Shown: positions 61,789 to 64,000 of the stretch, in pieces | How the letters are laid out: every line of letters starts with the position of its first letter | Numbering within the stretch: the stretch's first letter is position 1 | NCBI GenBank assembly: GCA_045598705.1 | Contig: JAZLMM010000012.1 | Location: 28,468-92,467, forward strand | Length of the DNA: 64,000 nucleotides | Source: Scatonaster sp045598705 | Lineage (GTDB): Bacteria; Bacillota; Clostridia; Saccharofermentanales; Saccharofermentanaceae | Direction: 5' to 3' | Program-made: the position numbers and the translations under genes | The notes under the pieces: model-generated | The model's database searches: none | Seen by the model: the letters and a program-made list of their open reading frames with translations, nothing else | Told to the model about the DNA's origin: nothing

Positions 61789-63027
61789 ATGAAGCAAGAA
61801 AGAAATTTTCCCAAGGCTTTCGTCACCGAGAAAGCGGAAGCTGCGATCAAGCGTGGTCATCCATGGGTGTACGATGCAGAAGTGACCAACATGGATGAAT
61901 TATCTTCAAAATCCGTACCAAACGGTGCGCTTGTGGATGTTCTTTCCACCAAAAGCCGGTACTTAGGCACTGGTTTTCTCAGTCGAGCAAGCAAGATTCG
62001 AATCCGAATTCTGGCCGCCAATGCCAATGAGACATTCGGTCCTTCTTTCTGGCAACGTCGCGTAAAATACGCACTAGATATGCGACGTACCGTCATGCAG
62101 GATGACTATTCCTGCTGCCGTCTGATCTTTGGCGAAGCGGATGGTCTTCCAGGTCTTACGGTAGATCGTTATGAAGATCTTCTTTCTACCGAGGTCTTAT
62201 CTTACGGCACTGAGCAGGTCAAGGACATCATCTATCGCGCCTTGGTCGATGAGCTTCGCAAAGATGGTGTTACGATTCGCGGCATATTCGAACGTAACGA
62301 AGCACTCCTTCGCGAGAAAGAAGGTCTACCTCTGGAGAAGGGCTGGTACCGCGGTGATTTTATCGGCGTACCCGAGTCTCCTAAGGTAGAAATATGCGAG
62401 AATGGGATACAGTACACCGTTGATATTGAGAACGGACAGAAGACCGGTTTCTTCCTAGATCAGAAGTATAATCGCTTGGCCATCAGCAGACTCGCCCGCG
62501 GCATGAAGGTCCTCGACTGCTTCACCCATACAGGTTCTTTTGCATTAAATGCGGCAAAAGGTGGTGCTTCGCATGTCACAGCAGTGGATGTTTCTCAACT
62601 GGCTGTAGATACCGCTTCGGAGAATGCGAGGATCAACGGTCTTTCTGATAGCATGGATTTCATCTGTGCGGATGTCTTTGAACTGCTTCCGAAGCTGGAA
62701 CAAGAACATGCAGATTATAACTTCATCATATTGGATCCTCCGGCCTTCACCAAGAGTAGAAAGACCACAGATAATGCCAAGCGAGGCTATAAGGAGATCA
62801 ATTATCGCGCCATGAAGATGTTGCCTCGAGGTGGATACTTGGCCACCTGCTCTTGTTCTCACTTTATGCCCAATGAGCTCTTCCGCAAAATGCTTCTCGA
62901 AGCAGCCCACGATGCCGGAGTAACGCTGCGTCTCATCGAAGAGCGTCGTGCAGCACCGGATCATCCGGTAGCGATGTGTATCCCTGAGACTGACTATCTC
63001 AAGTTCTATCTCTTACAGATAGTATGA
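61789..63027 (+). CDS. RlmI/RlmK-like 23S rRNA methyltransferase
   Basis: A 412-residue class I SAM-dependent methyltransferase. An N-terminal PUA domain (residues 1-~75, IKRGHPWVYDAEV) leads to an EEHD-type middle domain and a Rossmann domain with VLDCFTHTGSFALNAA, AVDVS, and the target motif LDPPAFTKS. The C-terminal CSCSHFM is the conserved Cys region of m5C methyltransferases, so RlmI-type 5-methylcytosine activity on 23S rRNA is the best guess. GGAG lies about 15 nt before the ATG. It is downstream of nadE by 63 nt. Confidence 0.88.
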   Translation: MKQERNFPKAFVTEKAEAAIKRGHPWVYDAEVTNMDELSSKSVPNGALVDVLSTKSRYLGTGFLSRASKIRIRILAANANETFGPSFWQRRVKYALDMRRTVMQDDYSCCRLIFGEADGLPGLTVDRYEDLLSTEVLSYGTEQVKDIIYRALVDELRKDGVTIRGIFERNEALLREKEGLPLEKGWYRGDFIGVPESPKVEICENGIQYTVDIENGQKTGFFLDQKYNRLAISRLARGMKVLDCFTHTGSFALNAAKGGASHVTAVDVSQLAVDTASENARINGLSDSMDFICADVFELLPKLEQEHADYNFIILDPPAFTKSRKTTDNAKRGYKEINYRAMKMLPRGGYLATCSCSHFMPNELFRKMLLEAAHDAGVTLRLIEERRAAPDHPVAMCIPETDYLKFYLLQIV

Positions 63028-63068
63028 AGAATGATTATATGTAGACTTCACACCATGCGGAGGAATAT

Positions 63069-63710
63069 ATGAAGAATATACTTTGTTACGGCGATTCCAA
63101 CACATATGGCTATAACCCACAGAACGGACTTCGATATCCGAAAGATGTTCGTTGGCCAGGATACCTTCAGTTACTTCTCAACAATGCCCCCGACGCATAT
63201 ACCGTCATCGAAGAAGGATGCAACGGGCGCACGACAGTTACGGAAGACCCGAACGAACCATGGAAGAATGGTTTGGATTACCTCAAACCCTGTCTTAATT
63301 CACATAAACCATTGGACATTGTCATCCTTATGCTAGGTACCAATGATCTCAAAGAGTATTTCCACAAAACTGCATCGCAAATTGCCACAGACGCGGGCGT
63401 CCTTGTGGACAACATCAAGTCTTTCACAGCAAGTAAACAAGGCTATATACCAACGGTGATTCTGGTTTCCCCTCCACAGGTTGGAGAAGACATGCCGAAT
63501 TCTCCGTTCTCGAACTCATTTTCTCCCCGTTCCCTTGCCGAATCGAAATCTTTTGCCAAGTATTTCAAAGCCGTCGCCGAAGAGAAAGGTTGCATCTTTT
63601 TCGATGCTGCCTCCTGCGTTGAAGCATCGAAAGAAGATTCCCTACATCTAACCGCCTCCGGACACATGGCCCTAGCCGAAGCACTTTACCAAGTTATTTC
63701 AACACTATAG
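63069..63710 (+). CDS. SGNH/GDSL-family esterase
   Basis: A 213-residue hydrolase with the four SGNH blocks: Ser in YGDSNTYGY, Gly in EEGCNGRTT, Asn in MLGTNDLK, and Asp/His in DSLHLTASGH. There is no signal peptide, so it is cytoplasmic; relatives are annotated as arylesterases, lysophospholipases or acetylxylan esterases. The substrate is unknown. GGAGG lies 5 nt before the ATG. It follows the methyltransferase gene by 41 nt and is likely in the same transcript. Confidence 0.9.
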   Translation: MKNILCYGDSNTYGYNPQNGLRYPKDVRWPGYLQLLLNNAPDAYTVIEEGCNGRTTVTEDPNEPWKNGLDYLKPCLNSHKPLDIVILMLGTNDLKEYFHKTASQIATDAGVLVDNIKSFTASKQGYIPTVILVSPPQVGEDMPNSPFSNSFSPRSLAESKSFAKYFKAVAEEKGCIFFDAASCVEASKEDSLHLTASGHMALAEALYQVISTL

Positions 63711-63799
63711 AAAACTTCTCCGAAGCGGCAACCGATGCTTCACTTATGTTTCCTGCGAAACTTACTACTTCAACCTAGAGGGTTTGTCTACACTTGGGT

Positions 63800-64000
63800 C
63801 TATTCAGGGGTGGAGTAGACGCATCTGTTGACGCTTTCTGTTTTGTGAGCAAAATTGAAGATCTTCACGTTTTCTTGGGAAATGGAGAGCGCTTCGTCAG
63901 GCAAGAAATGTTCATTGTTTCTTCCGGACAAGACCGTTTCCGACTGGAATGAACAAATGTCGCTGTAGTCGGAACATCCAGGAGCATTTTTCACGCTTCT
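63800..64000 (-). CDS. Possible C-terminal part of a gene running out of the window
   Basis: A minus-strand frame is open from the window edge to a stop at 63800-63802 (about 66 codons). The predicted end is Cys/Ser-rich (CSDYSDICSFQSETV) and matches nothing I know. There is no internal binding site. It may be a real 3' end or chance; only the flanking sequence can decide. Nothing else is recognised in 63711-64000. Confidence 0.2.
   Translation of the reverse strand, partial: RSVKNAPGCSDYSDICSFQSETVLSGRNNEHFLPDEALSISQENVKIFNFAHKTESVNRCVYSTPE

Noticed and set aside
1..64000. Prophage or integrative element
   Set aside because: No integrase, terminase, capsid, relaxase or transposase was recognised, and the tRNA genes at the left edge have no duplicated 3' ends within the window.

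Overview
The window reads as a chromosomal segment of a strictly anaerobic, low-to-mid GC Bacillota bacterium, most likely a Clostridia-class gut, rumen or digester organism. The pointers are strong GGAGG ribosome binding sites, sigma-A promoters of the TTGACA-17-TATAAT type, a bacterial ProRS with an editing insert, AzlCD, MltG next to a U32 protein, a FeoA-FeoB fusion, a Re-type citrate synthase (known from strict anaerobes) and a Spo0A-C-like DNA-binding protein. I cannot assign a genus from sequence alone. No prophage, CRISPR array, rRNA operon or intact transposon is visible.

Layout. 1-5.0 kb: tRNA-Asp and tRNA-Val, an azlCD exporter, galM, an ABC exporter and a YbaK deacylase. 5.0-13.1 kb: a beta-lactamase-fold lipoprotein and a zinc-ribbon protein; a long non-coding stretch that holds a well-bounded ~625-nt RNA gene on the minus strand; an ABC-2 transporter operon; a radical-SAM gene overlapping dinB, with a LexA-like box in front of dinB. 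13.3-17.7 kb: a two-component system with a 7TM sensor kinase, a DUF1858 protein, HU, and a Spo0A-C-domain protein. 17.8-21.8 kb: a minus-strand ligA operon (ydbC-like, membrane protein, ligA, folate cycloligase, membrane protein). 21.9-28.97 kb: phosphoesterase, glycogen phosphorylase with a lysine-rich tail, prepilin peptidase, a degenerate CPBP protein and an AI-2E-type transporter.

28.97-31.2 kb is a small variable island: two tandem paralogous lipoproteins with near-identical leaders and divergent C-termini, three copies of a ~70-bp repeat at the unit borders, and two gene remnants. 31.2-39.4 kb returns to housekeeping genes on the minus strand: U32 peptidase, mltG, typA, der, a DUF512 radical-SAM protein, rpmF and a DUF1934-like gene.

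39.6-44.9 kb, plus strand: RluA-type pseudouridine synthase, a secreted cyclophilin, the FeoA-FeoB fusion and an AraC regulator, with a second structured RNA (~188 nt, minus strand) between feoAB and araC. 45.3-51.8 kb, minus strand: an LPKTG wall-anchored repeat protein, proS, a lipoprotein, and an ECF sigma factor translationally coupled to a membrane-anchored partner. 52.0-55.9 kb: YfhO-like and acyltransferase envelope genes, convergent and overlapping, with lower GC. 55.9-63.7 kb: Re-citrate synthase, an M48 protease, a membrane protein, a two-domain NAD synthetase whose amidase nucleophile is replaced by Asp, an RlmI-like methyltransferase and an SGNH hydrolase.

The best candidates for something undescribed are the two free-standing structured RNAs, the repeat/lipoprotein island, the glycogen phosphorylase tail and the NAD synthetase with a broken glutaminase site.
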